A stretch of 64,000 nucleotides of DNA from Alginatibacterium sediminis (GTDB taxonomy: Bacteria; Pseudomonadota; Gammaproteobacteria; Enterobacterales; Celerinatantimonadaceae). Each line of letters begins with the position of its first letter. Positions within the stretch are counted from its first letter, which is position 1. The position numbers and the translations under genes were made by a program. A model generated the notes under the pieces. It made no database searches. It saw nothing but the letters and a program-made list of their open reading frames with translations, and was not told where the DNA came from. Location of the stretch: assembly GCF_003610775.1 (NCBI RefSeq), contig NZ_RAQO01000004.1, positions 496,001-560,000 on the forward strand. Direction: 5' to 3'. This document shows positions 25,035-32,542 of the stretch, in pieces.

Positions 25035-26291
25035 ATGGCTTTTCATTTGAATGATACACAAGCAGAACTGCTTGCAAAACGAGTGATGGGTTATTGTGAA
25101 ACCCTTGCTAGTTTTACGCAAACTAAAGGAATTGTCGATCGCCGTTATTTAAGCCCGGAGCATCAACAAACCAATCAACAGTTACAAGAATGGGCGCTTA
25201 AATTTGGTTTAGAGCATTGGAGTGATCAAGCAGGCAATCAATGGCTTAGATTGCCCTGTGCTAATTTGGATGCAAAGCGTTTAATTCTGGGTTCACATAG
25301 CGATACTGTTCCTAACGGTGGGAAATATGACGGAATGCTCGGTATTCTTGCTCCCTTGGTACTATTACAAAGTTTGAAAGAGCAGGGGGCTAGTTTTGCT
25401 TTTCATATTGATGTTGTAGCATTTGGGGATGAAGAAGGAACGCGCTTTGGGGCGACTTTGCTTGGTAGCTCAGCGATTGCAGGAAAATGGAAAGAGTCGT
25501 GGTTGGACTTAAAGGATAACAATGGAATATGCCTTGCGCATGCTCTTGAGGACTTTGGCCTTGATAGTAAAGCGGTGGCTAGTTCTACTATTGACCCAGT
25601 AAGTATCCTTGCTTATATGGAAACTCATATTGAACAGGGACCGGTACTTGAAGCAAAACAACAAGCCTTGGCAGCAGTGAGTGGAATAGCCGGCGCAAGT
25701 CGTTTTAATATTAGCTTAACAAGTAAAGCTGGTCATGCTGGTACAGTTCCGATGCAAATGCGTAGCGACCCCTTAGTTTTAGCAAGTACTTGGATTGCCG
25801 AGCTAAACCAAAAAGTACTGGCAACGGTTGGTACAGAGCATCCGGTTGTTGCAACCGTTGGTCGTTTAAAGGTAAGTCCAGGTGGAGTAAATGTTATACC
25901 CGGAAAGGTTGAGTTAAGTCTGGATATACGCAGCCTATCGGACCCTAGTCGTTTGAGTTTGGCACAAGAACTTTTACAAAACCTCAGCGAAAAAGCACTT
26001 AGCTTAGGTATTACTATTAGCATAGAGCAAAGCCATGACGCAGCCGCGGTAGCGTGTGATCCTAAACTGACAAAAATTATTGTTGAGGTCTTAGAGAGTT
26101 TAGGTCACAAGGGTTTAGTATTGCCTTCAGGAGCAGGGCATGATGCGATGGTTTTTGCCGATGTAGTGCCAACAGCCATGCTATTTGTACGCTGTAAAGG
26201 CGGTATAAGTCACCACCCGGATGAGTCTATTACTATAAATGACGTAGCAGCTTCGCTATTAGCGATATCGGGCTTCATTTCTAGATTTTGA
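25035..26291 (+). CDS. allC: Allantoate amidohydrolase (M20 family)
   Basis: The 418-residue M20-type metal enzyme has the ligand motifs SHSDTVPNGGKYDG, DEEGTRFG, ETHIEQGP and SHHPDES. It also has the dimer-domain segment GHAGTVPMQMRSDP usual in allantoate amidohydrolases. It would convert allantoate to (S)-ureidoglycine, carbon dioxide and ammonia, supplying the aminotransferase encoded just upstream. Other N-carbamoyl amidohydrolases share the fold, but the position in a ureide operon makes allantoate the best substrate. It ends the right arm; no clear terminator follows. Confidence 0.88.
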   Translation: MAFHLNDTQAELLAKRVMGYCETLASFTQTKGIVDRRYLSPEHQQTNQQLQEWALKFGLEHWSDQAGNQWLRLPCANLDAKRLILGSHSDTVPNGGKYDGMLGILAPLVLLQSLKEQGASFAFHIDVVAFGDEEGTRFGATLLGSSAIAGKWKESWLDLKDNNGICLAHALEDFGLDSKAVASSTIDPVSILAYMETHIEQGPVLEAKQQALAAVSGIAGASRFNISLTSKAGHAGTVPMQMRSDPLVLASTWIAELNQKVLATVGTEHPVVATVGRLKVSPGGVNVIPGKVELSLDIRSLSDPSRLSLAQELLQNLSEKALSLGITISIEQSHDAAAVACDPKLTKIIVEVLESLGHKGLVLPSGAGHDAMVFADVVPTAMLFVRCKGGISHHPDESITINDVAASLLAISGFISRF

Positions 26292-26340
26292 CACTAAAGG
26301 ATTATTGTCGCGAGATATGTATTAATAAGTAGGTACATTT

Positions 26341-27006
26341 TTAGACGGTTACTTCTAATCGTTGATACTTCAAAATAAAACCTTTGAATTCTTGTTCTAG
26401 GTATTTGGTGTGAATTGGTTTCTTCTGAGTGAATGAAAAACCAAAAGCAGCCATTTTGTTACTTAACTTATTTTTCCGTCCGCGACCGGGATCTACAATT
26501 ATGACTTCGCATTCTGGATTTGCATGAGATTCAATAAAATTTGCTAAAAGATCGATGTGCTCATCTTCGTACAAAAGATCACTGCCGATAATCAAATCAA
26601 ATTTTCCAAGAGTGTCCGCACTGTTGTTCCAATCAACCCGTTCGAAGGTGATGTTAGCATCACCGTTTAGCAGGGTATTTCGTTGCAAGAATTTTTGTAC
26701 TTCTGGATGGTAATCGGTAGCAGTGATATCTGCATCTTGTTTATTCAGAACTAGGCTAGAGAGTGCCATACCGCACCCAATTTCTAGTATTCGCTTAGAG
26801 TCAGTCGCATAATCAACGATGTAGTGCGCTAGTACCATACTTGAGGGCCAAACCACACCAAAAATAGGCCATGCTGCATCGCAAATACCGAGTTTTTCGG
26901 CGATACCATCGGGGTCAGAAAATTCATTTTTATTACGAAGACTACAAAGATGGATATCGACGTTACCAAACTCAATAGTTTGATAGCGTAAACGCAGATC
27001 GGTCAT
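26341..27006 (-). CDS. Class I SAM-dependent methyltransferase (protein-lysine methyltransferase-like)
   Basis: The 221-residue protein has the SAM-binding motif ILEIGCGMALSSLVL, the acidic ribose-binding residue in ITATDYHPE, and DLIIGSDLLYED. It resembles the METTL/ETFKMT-like group of protein methyltransferases. AWPIFGVVWPSSMVLAHYI is typical of that group. GAGGCAAG precedes the ATG. It converges on the purine operon but has no evident link to it. Its target is unknown. Confidence 0.75.
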   Translation of the reverse strand: MTDLRLRYQTIEFGNVDIHLCSLRNKNEFSDPDGIAEKLGICDAAWPIFGVVWPSSMVLAHYIVDYATDSKRILEIGCGMALSSLVLNKQDADITATDYHPEVQKFLQRNTLLNGDANITFERVDWNNSADTLGKFDLIIGSDLLYEDEHIDLLANFIESHANPECEVIIVDPGRGRKNKLSNKMAAFGFSFTQKKPIHTKYLEQEFKGFILKYQRLEVTV

Positions 27007-27409
27007 TAGCTTGCCTCAAAACTTGGGCGCTAAGCCAATCATCATGGATAAGTGACAAAACGAGAATGTTAGGCAAGGTTACAGTAGTTCAACGGAAAGG
27101 CAATGTTTAAGGGCGCGTTAGAGCTTAAGCATATAAAGTTGAGCTGAACCAATTGTAAGTACTTACCATTATTTCCCTCATTTTAGTGTCGTTTTTCTCG
27201 TTAAAATCCTACATGTATACCGCAGCCTAGCTATCTGATGTACTCGAAGGTAGGCTTAGCATCACAGCAGCGAAGCGACTTGTAACCCTATAAGTGTCTA
27301 GCAATTTGTAGCTAAACGTTTTAATCACAATCGTTTTAGGTCTGAACACAACAGACCTACGGGTTTTATGTATAATAAATTACATATTATCAAATTTGGA
27401 TTGTTAATT
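27007..27409. other. Intergenic region with a 12-base palindrome
   Basis: About 400 bases lie between two divergent genes. GTAAGTACTTAC (27155-27166) is a perfect palindrome that differs from the SlmA nucleoid-occlusion consensus GTGAGTACTCAC by one symmetric pair of bases. It could equally be an operator for the LysR gene to its right. Nothing else was recognised. Confidence 0.4.
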
Positions 27410-28348
27410 ATGTTGCTCGAAGACCTTGTCGTTATTCTAAAAGTTGCTGAGTTTCGAAGCATTACCGGCGCTGCAACACACCTAAATATGCGTACAGCAA
27501 CTGCAAGCGCTGCTGTTAAACGGGTAGAGCAAAGCTTGGCTTGTGAACTGTTTGTTAGAACGACACGTCATTTGCGCTTGTCACCCGCAGGGGAGCGATA
27601 CTTACCTCAATGCGCGCAAGCCCTTCAAGTACTTGAACAAGCCAAACAATCAATGAAAGATGAGCAAGGGATATTAGATGGTGAGCTTCGAATTGCTTTG
27701 TCGTCGGATCTTGGACGTAATTTGGTCATCCCTTGGCTCGATCAGTTTATGCAGTCCTATCCGCTGTTGAAACTCAGTGCCAATATCAGTGACAGTCGGA
27801 TCGATTTCTACAGGGATTCAGTCGACATGGCTTTAAGATACGGTTCTCCAAGTGAAGCTAATGTTTATGGTTTTAAAATATGTAAGGTCCCTAGACTGCT
27901 GTGCGCAAGCCCAAGTTACCTTGAAAGTTGTGGGGCGCCAACACAACCAAATGAACTTAAACAGCACAATGCTTTGTTGTATAAGTTATATGACCTAACC
28001 CAAGATGAATGGCAGTTTCATAAAAATGGCGCTGTGCATAAGGTTAAGCTAAGTGGTAACCGCTCATCCAATGACGGCGATTTGGTTCGCCGTTGGTGCG
28101 TAGCAGGGAAGGGGGTAGCGTTAAAGTCTTGTCTTGACATGTCACACGAACTTCTTTCCGGGGAAGTCGTTCCAATAATGACTGATTACTGGGTAGAGCC
28201 AACAGAATTGTGGTTAGTTTGTCCTAGTCGCCAGTCGATAACGTCGAGTGTTCGACTATTACGAGACGAGTTTCGTCATCATACCCAAGAATTACTCTCT
28301 CAATTGGTAGCCAGCGGAATTATTGAACAGCGCAGTGTGGACGATTAA
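27410..28348 (+). CDS. LysR-family transcriptional regulator
   Basis: This 312-residue protein has an N-terminal winged helix (FRSITGAATHLNMRTATASAAVKRVEQSLACELFVRT) and a C-terminal effector domain. The ATG at 27410 gives the usual LysR start MLLEDLVVILKVAEF; an ATG at 27368 would add 14 residues. The closest catabolic genes are the ureide genes 1.1 kb away, so control of purine breakdown is possible but not shown. No target motif could be linked to it. Confidence 0.88.
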   Translation: MLLEDLVVILKVAEFRSITGAATHLNMRTATASAAVKRVEQSLACELFVRTTRHLRLSPAGERYLPQCAQALQVLEQAKQSMKDEQGILDGELRIALSSDLGRNLVIPWLDQFMQSYPLLKLSANISDSRIDFYRDSVDMALRYGSPSEANVYGFKICKVPRLLCASPSYLESCGAPTQPNELKQHNALLYKLYDLTQDEWQFHKNGAVHKVKLSGNRSSNDGDLVRRWCVAGKGVALKSCLDMSHELLSGEVVPIMTDYWVEPTELWLVCPSRQSITSSVRLLRDEFRHHTQELLSQLVASGIIEQRSVDD

Positions 28349-28390
28349 TTTTGTGTGAAGAAGCTGTTTAAACGGTTGAAAACGGAAGTG

Positions 28391-28426
28391 CTTGCTATAT
28401 ACTTGACTTATCAAGCATATAGCAAG
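28391..28426. promoter_or_regulatory. 36-base near-perfect palindrome, putative operator of the adjacent MarR gene
   Basis: Outer arms CTTGCTATAT and ATATAGCAAG are perfect complements. Inside them CTTGA and TCAAG pair again around a four-base centre. The element ends just before the ribosome binding site of the MarR gene, so a bound repressor would block transcription of that gene. Confidence 0.65.
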
Positions 28427-28434
28427 GAAAGGAC

Positions 28435-28857
28435 ATGACACCAACAAATTTGATGAAACTGGCATTAGATCAACAACTAATGGCAAGTTTGTTTAGTAGA
28501 AAACTAGACAACAATCTTAGCGTTCACGGGATAAGCTTCACTGAATTCCAAATAATGGATCAATTGGCGAAAGTACATCCACAAGCCACTAGTCGAATTC
28601 TACTAGCGCAATCAATCGCATTAAGCGCATCGGGTATCACCCGCTTATTAGCACCAATGGAAAAAAATAATTTAATAGATAAGACCAGTAATCCAAGAGA
28701 CGCGCGCCAAAGTTTGGTGGTTTTAAGTGAAACCGGACTTGAGGTATATGGACAAGCTAGAACTACAGTGGAATTTTGTTGTGAAGAAGCTTACGGATTG
28801 CTCAGCCGTGAGCAGCTCGTAAGCCTTAGCGGAATAGGACAGTTAGTCAAAGTATAG
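28435..28857 (+). CDS. MarR-family transcriptional regulator
   Basis: The 140-residue winged-helix protein has the MarR DNA-binding core (ILLAQSIALSASGITRLLAPMEKNNLIDKTSNPRDAR), with the conserved D-x-R wing. AAGGAAAGG precedes the ATG. The large palindrome immediately upstream strongly suggests autorepression. The gene is monocistronic, closed by a terminator at 28878, and no regulated partner is adjacent on its strand. The ligand is unknown. Confidence 0.88.
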   Translation: MTPTNLMKLALDQQLMASLFSRKLDNNLSVHGISFTEFQIMDQLAKVHPQATSRILLAQSIALSASGITRLLAPMEKNNLIDKTSNPRDARQSLVVLSETGLEVYGQARTTVEFCCEEAYGLLSREQLVSLSGIGQLVKV

Positions 28858-28877
28858 AAGTACTAGTTTAAGCAAAC

Positions 28878-28903
28878 AAAAAAGGTGCTATAAGCACCTT
28901 TTT
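28878..28903. terminator. Bidirectional intrinsic terminator
   Basis: AAAAAAGGTGCT pairs with AGCACCTTTTT around an ATA loop, with A and T tracts on both sides. It serves the MarR gene on the plus strand and the 35-codon gene on the minus strand. Confidence 0.85.
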
Positions 28904-28927
28904 AGAAACAATTGTAGCCAGAAAAAA

Positions 28928-29035
28928 TTAACGAAAACGAGAGTCGTCTTTTTGGTCTGCAGGTAAGTTAGCATCGTGGAATTCATTAATAGATACTAAA
29001 ACAGCTTGAGCGAATGCGCCTATATTTTTAAACAT
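28928..29035 (-). CDS. 35-codon hypothetical small protein
   Basis: A short ORF encodes MFKNIGAFAQAVLVSINE followed by FHDANLPADQKDDSRFR: an amphipathic or hydrophobic N-terminal half and a charged tail. Three features argue that it is real: GAGG five bases before the ATG, the bidirectional terminator 25 bases after the stop, and two CRP-like boxes 50-90 bases upstream. No family is recognised. A small regulatory or membrane-associated peptide induced under carbon limitation is a reasonable guess. Confidence 0.55.
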   Translation of the reverse strand: MFKNIGAFAQAVLVSINEFHDANLPADQKDDSRFR

Positions 29036-29084
29036 AATGACCTCATAAATGATATATATTCTTGCTTAAATGAAGTATACCAAA

Positions 29085-29100
29085 CGTGATGTAGATCACA
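29085..29100. promoter_or_regulatory. CRP-like box 1
   Basis: CGTGATGTAGATCACA differs from TGTGA-N6-TCACA at one position. It lies between the divergent 35-codon gene and the gene at 29181. Confidence 0.6.
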
Positions 29101-29107
29101 ATAAAAA

Positions 29108-29123
29108 TGTGATCAATATCACA
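29108..29123. promoter_or_regulatory. CRP-like box 2
   Basis: TGTGATCAATATCACA matches TGTGA-N6-TCACA exactly. Its centre is 23 bases from that of box 1, about two helical turns. Confidence 0.65.
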
Positions 29124-29180
29124 CAAATATAGTGCGAGATGACGATTGTCTAGATTAACGTTTAAAAAAGGGCTGTTTAA

Positions 29181-29657
29181 GTGACTGATACACAACGGCT
29201 TGAGCCGATATCGGTAAGTCTACCTTCCTTGGTTAGAAAATTTGGTTCTGTAGCAGACTTAAAAGACAAGTTTTTGGATTTTGACTGTCGATTAAGCCGG
29301 ATACGCCGCAGCCGTAATTGGAAGTTAACGGCGAAACGTGAGCAATTGCTCATCGTGTTAGCAGCTTTTGAGAGTAGTAATGAAGCGCAAATAGTTTGGG
29401 TGTTAAAGCAGGTTAGAAGTGCTTTAGCTGAATTAACCAAGGTGGAGCAGTCACATTTAGAGTCGCTTAGAGAATACTTCGCCCAACACCATCACAGTAG
29501 CGAGACAGAAATGTCACAGCAGCAAGCAATAATGCTGCGCTTAAAGGCATTGCTTAAGCAACAACCGAATCTAAGTGTGAGTCAAGTTATGCAGCATGGG
29601 CAGTGCACTCGAATACAAGCCATACATGCTCTAGATGCCGCAGAAGGCCTTGACTAA
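29181..29657 (+). CDS. Hypothetical protein, possibly of the small gammaproteobacterial RRF_GI-type family
   Basis: The 158-residue soluble protein starts at GTG with AAGGG upstream. The N-terminal part (ISVSLPSLVRKFG, then LSRIRRSRNWKLTA) recalls small proteins of Vibrio and relatives annotated as ribosome recycling factor family; this is recall, not a search. The rest is helical and glutamine-rich (HHSSETEMSQQQAIMLRLKALLK). It is not the essential frr product. The two CRP-like boxes upstream suggest cAMP control. Function unknown. Confidence 0.5.
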   Translation: MTDTQRLEPISVSLPSLVRKFGSVADLKDKFLDFDCRLSRIRRSRNWKLTAKREQLLIVLAAFESSNEAQIVWVLKQVRSALAELTKVEQSHLESLREYFAQHHHSSETEMSQQQAIMLRLKALLKQQPNLSVSQVMQHGQCTRIQAIHALDAAEGLD

Positions 29658-29664
29658 ATTGCGA

Positions 29665-30183
29665 TTAGTACGCGCTGAGCATTTCCGGGTTAAATTGTTT
29701 ATCGTCGATGCTTAAATTGAATTTGGCTAAGCCGTCGCTTAATTTTTGTTCTCGGATCTGCAGCTCAGACATCAGCAAGGTATTGTTATCTAATTCCCAA
29801 ATCAAGCGACTGGCTTTGTAGCTATAATCAAGGCTTATAAAAGCGTTTATATCACCGGTCTTAGCTGCCTTCTCAAGTTTTGCAAGCTTACGATTAATAC
29901 GGTTGAGTAAGGATTTTAATTGTCGAATATATTCAATATCAGCGAGATAGCTGCGACTTTTCAGTTGTGACCAAATAACTAACAGACCCAGCACTGCTGT
30001 CACAACACCAGCTAAATTATAAATGAAATTGTCATTTTGTGGGTCAGAAAACAAGTAGATGAAAGCAGTAGAGCTCGCTAAGGTTACTAATATCAACCAA
30101 GCAACTATAGCAAAGTAGACGTTACGAGAATTACGGCGATAACGCTCTTTATCTATGGTTTTTAATAACATGGGAAGATTCAC
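29665..30183 (-). CDS. DUF3087-family membrane protein
   Basis: The 172-residue protein has two membrane helices (about residues 22-45 and 53-72) and a cytoplasmic helical tail. The YRRNSRN start, YNLAGVVTAVLGLLV and LIWELDNNTLLM match the DUF3087 pattern. It ends seven bases from the convergent gene at 29657. The start is uncertain: GTG at 30183 or ATG at 30171, neither with a good ribosome binding site. Function unknown. Confidence 0.65.
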   Translation of the reverse strand: MNLPMLLKTIDKERYRRNSRNVYFAIVAWLILVTLASSTAFIYLFSDPQNDNFIYNLAGVVTAVLGLLVIWSQLKSRSYLADIEYIRQLKSLLNRINRKLAKLEKAAKTGDINAFISLDYSYKASRLIWELDNNTLLMSELQIREQKLSDGLAKFNLSIDDKQFNPEMLSAY

Positions 30184-30257
30184 AAACGTTTTTAAAACAA
30201 ATTTGTGCGAATAATAGTGGCTTTAGCGCTTAGAAGAAAGGTTTATCAGTAGAATGC

Positions 30258-30283
30258 AGAGTCCAAACATTAGTTCGGACTCT
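30258..30283 (-). terminator. Weak hairpin after fadL
   Basis: AGAGTCC pairs with GGACTCT across a 12-base loop, 12 bases downstream of the fadL stop. No T run follows, so it may stabilise the mRNA end rather than terminate. Confidence 0.35.
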
Positions 30284-30294
30284 ATTGTTCAAGC

Positions 30295-31524
30295 TTAGAA
30301 CTTATGGTTGTAACTCATCGAGTAGTAAACCGCATCTGAGCGAGTTTGGGCGGTAACTGTGCTTCCCGCAGGTGGTGGGAAGGCAGATTCTTCATTAACC
30401 GTAACGTTTTTCCCGCGTACCACAGCAATACCTAAATCTACACTCTGCTTAGCATTAAACGCATATGTTGCGCCGCCGGTATACCACTGGCGATCAGAGT
30501 CGGGGATAGAAATTGAACTGGTTTCGCCGACGACTCCGTTATCAAACATATAGCCAGCACGTAGTGTCCATTGTGGGCTAAGGGTGTATGTTCCGCCGAC
30601 ACTATATAACCAAGAATCTTTCCAGTTATATTCTTTTAAAGTTGGTTCAATACCGTTGCCGGAGACAGTAATTTTGTCAAAATCACTCCACGAGGTATGT
30701 TGAGCTGTGTAATGTACTGCCCATGTCTCGTTAAGTTGATGAAAACCAGCGATTTGGAAAATACTTGGCACGGGAATGTTTATGTCGTCAAAAGACACTC
30801 CACCAAAGTCAACTGTCCCTGATGCTTTAAATTTGGGACTAGCGCGATAGCTCATACCCCAGCGGTGGTTTGGATTAAGCTCAAAAGTTGTACCAACAAT
30901 ACCCCCAATATCCCAGCCATCAGCATCGACATTAATCAATTTCCCTACTTGAGGAATAGCGGACTCTCGAGTTAGTTCACCGCTACCGTAAAGCGCATCG
31001 ATGCCAAAACCAAGACTCCATTGTTCGGTAATGCGATAAGAAACACTCGCATTCAAATTCATGGTTGTAATATTAGTAACACCCAGTAAATCTGCCGGAG
31101 CCAAAGGGTTATTGTTAGCCAATGATGATACGTCGGTACCTGTTCCATAATTTGTAAATGCAGCTAGACCATAAGCCCATTTCTCGTTGATAGGCTGAAT
31201 ATAGTAAATGTTAGGAATCACTTTATTATCAGCTGCATTTGATTCAGAACCAATTGTTGGCCCACCGGCGTAAGCAACATCTTGTACATCAACACTGATA
31301 TCCGCATAGGTTGCACCAACGGATAGTTCTTTTTGGTCAAACAAAGCCATGGCGGCTGGGTTGCGTGATAAGACCGAGGCATTATCAGCAATTACGGCGT
31401 CACCGGCCATCGCACGGCCAAGACCAGCGGCTGATTGCGCGTTAACTTGAAATCCGGCAGCACTGGCTTGACCACAAGCTATAGCGAGGGCAGTTAAACA
31501 TAAGGTTTGTTTGGATAGACTCAT
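30295..31524 (-). CDS. fadL: FadL-family outer membrane long-chain fatty acid transporter
   Basis: This 409-residue precursor has a signal peptide ending in GQASA. The mature protein starts AGFQVNAQSAAGLGRAMAG, the usual FadL hatch region with the NPA motif (LSRNPAAMALF). A 14-strand barrel with a C-terminal phenylalanine follows. It would carry long-chain fatty acids or other hydrophobic molecules across the outer membrane. It is monocistronic. A partial FadR-like sequence lies about 105 bases upstream. The family also includes aromatic-hydrocarbon porins, so the exact substrate is not certain. Confidence 0.9.
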   Translation of the reverse strand: MSLSKQTLCLTALAIACGQASAAGFQVNAQSAAGLGRAMAGDAVIADNASVLSRNPAAMALFDQKELSVGATYADISVDVQDVAYAGGPTIGSESNAADNKVIPNIYYIQPINEKWAYGLAAFTNYGTGTDVSSLANNNPLAPADLLGVTNITTMNLNASVSYRITEQWSLGFGIDALYGSGELTRESAIPQVGKLINVDADGWDIGGIVGTTFELNPNHRWGMSYRASPKFKASGTVDFGGVSFDDINIPVPSIFQIAGFHQLNETWAVHYTAQHTSWSDFDKITVSGNGIEPTLKEYNWKDSWLYSVGGTYTLSPQWTLRAGYMFDNGVVGETSSISIPDSDRQWYTGGATYAFNAKQSVDLGIAVVRGKNVTVNEESAFPPPAGSTVTAQTRSDAVYYSMSYNHKF

Positions 31525-31629
31525 TACAGATCCCTGTTTTAGATGAGCTGCGCGTAATATAAGAGGAATAGTGTTTTATAACGCAGCGCAATGTAATTGC
31601 GCTGGATAATAGGGGGCTTGCCAGTAATT

Positions 31630-31646
31630 AACAACTCTGACCAGAC
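31630..31646 (-). promoter_or_regulatory. Partial FadR-like site upstream of fadL
   Basis: On the minus strand GTCTGGTCAGAGTTGTT keeps the CTGGTC-N-GA half of the FadR consensus and loses most of the other half. It also resembles the TGGTCAG part of the purine motif, so the match may be fortuitous. Confidence 0.25.
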
Positions 31647-31720
31647 GAACGCTAAATAAGGGGGGACTACATTAGATGATTATTTTGTGACATATCTTGT
31701 TAATAGTCAAAGTCTTGCCA

Positions 31721-32440
31721 TTAAGACCAGTTTTTTAGCATAAGTTTTAGTGCTGGAGTTGCTTGGCGTAAGTCCCGGCCTGCGATACCTTTTAGCTTGT
31801 CTAGCAAGGGTAATACCCAAGCGAAATGGGCAACTTTTTTCTGCAGTTTCGTGAAGCGAGTATAGCCTTGATTATCAATATAGCCCTGAATTGCAGCATT
31901 TGCTTCAGGGGCGCCATCTTCTAATGAATAATATAGTCCGTGTAAAAAAATGAGAAGATCTATACTTTGATCCCAAGCACTGCATGGTTTACCGCTGTGC
32001 ATTTCAAAATCGATAAAGGTTATTTTATGTTCGTCCCAACAGATGTCGCGTAATGCTGGTCGGCCATGAGCAAAGCCTTGTTGGTGCATTTGAGCTAAAG
32101 CGTAACCAGCCTGATAGAAAACTCGTTCACGCTGAGTTAAATCTAAGCTATTTTCGTCTAAATATCGCGGTAAGGCTTGGCCTGAATCTTCGCTGGCAAA
32201 AAATTCGTCGCAATACACTATAAGTTTTGGGACTGGGAGCTGTTGTCGATTGAGAAGTTGTAGAGCTTTAATTTCTCGCTTTAAACCAGGTGTGACTATT
32301 ACCTTATAATAGTCGCGCCAATTTTCTAAAGGTTGTTTGCGCTTAACCCATACCTTTTTTTCGTCTAGAATCATTTCAACAACTCTATGATTTGCCGGTT
32401 GTGTTTCTAAGAATTGTTTTACTTGCTCAAGTTGATTCAT
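31721..32440 (-). CDS. Protein-kinase-fold phosphotransferase (Bud32/WaaP-like), catalytic loop unusual
   Basis: The 239-residue protein has the outline of an atypical small kinase: a lysine-containing N lobe (VWVKRKQP), a catalytic-loop-like HGRPALRDICWD and a metal-binding DFE (ITFIDFEM). The loop lacks the HGD-x4-N pattern of most small phosphotransferases, having HGR-x4-D instead. The substrate is unknown; lipopolysaccharide-type or protein kinases are the nearest folds. It ends before fadL and starts about 100 bases from the epimerase gene on the same strand. Confidence 0.6.
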   Translation of the reverse strand: MNQLEQVKQFLETQPANHRVVEMILDEKKVWVKRKQPLENWRDYYKVIVTPGLKREIKALQLLNRQQLPVPKLIVYCDEFFASEDSGQALPRYLDENSLDLTQRERVFYQAGYALAQMHQQGFAHGRPALRDICWDEHKITFIDFEMHSGKPCSAWDQSIDLLIFLHGLYYSLEDGAPEANAAIQGYIDNQGYTRFTKLQKKVAHFAWVLPLLDKLKGIAGRDLRQATPALKLMLKNWS

Positions 32441-32542
32441 AGTTTGTCATAGCGGGAAACGTGGCGCACATTATACCGCTAGAACTACGTGAGTCTATCC
32501 CTGCCTTTAACGCCGCTTATTTTACACTTTCTATGTGTGTGT

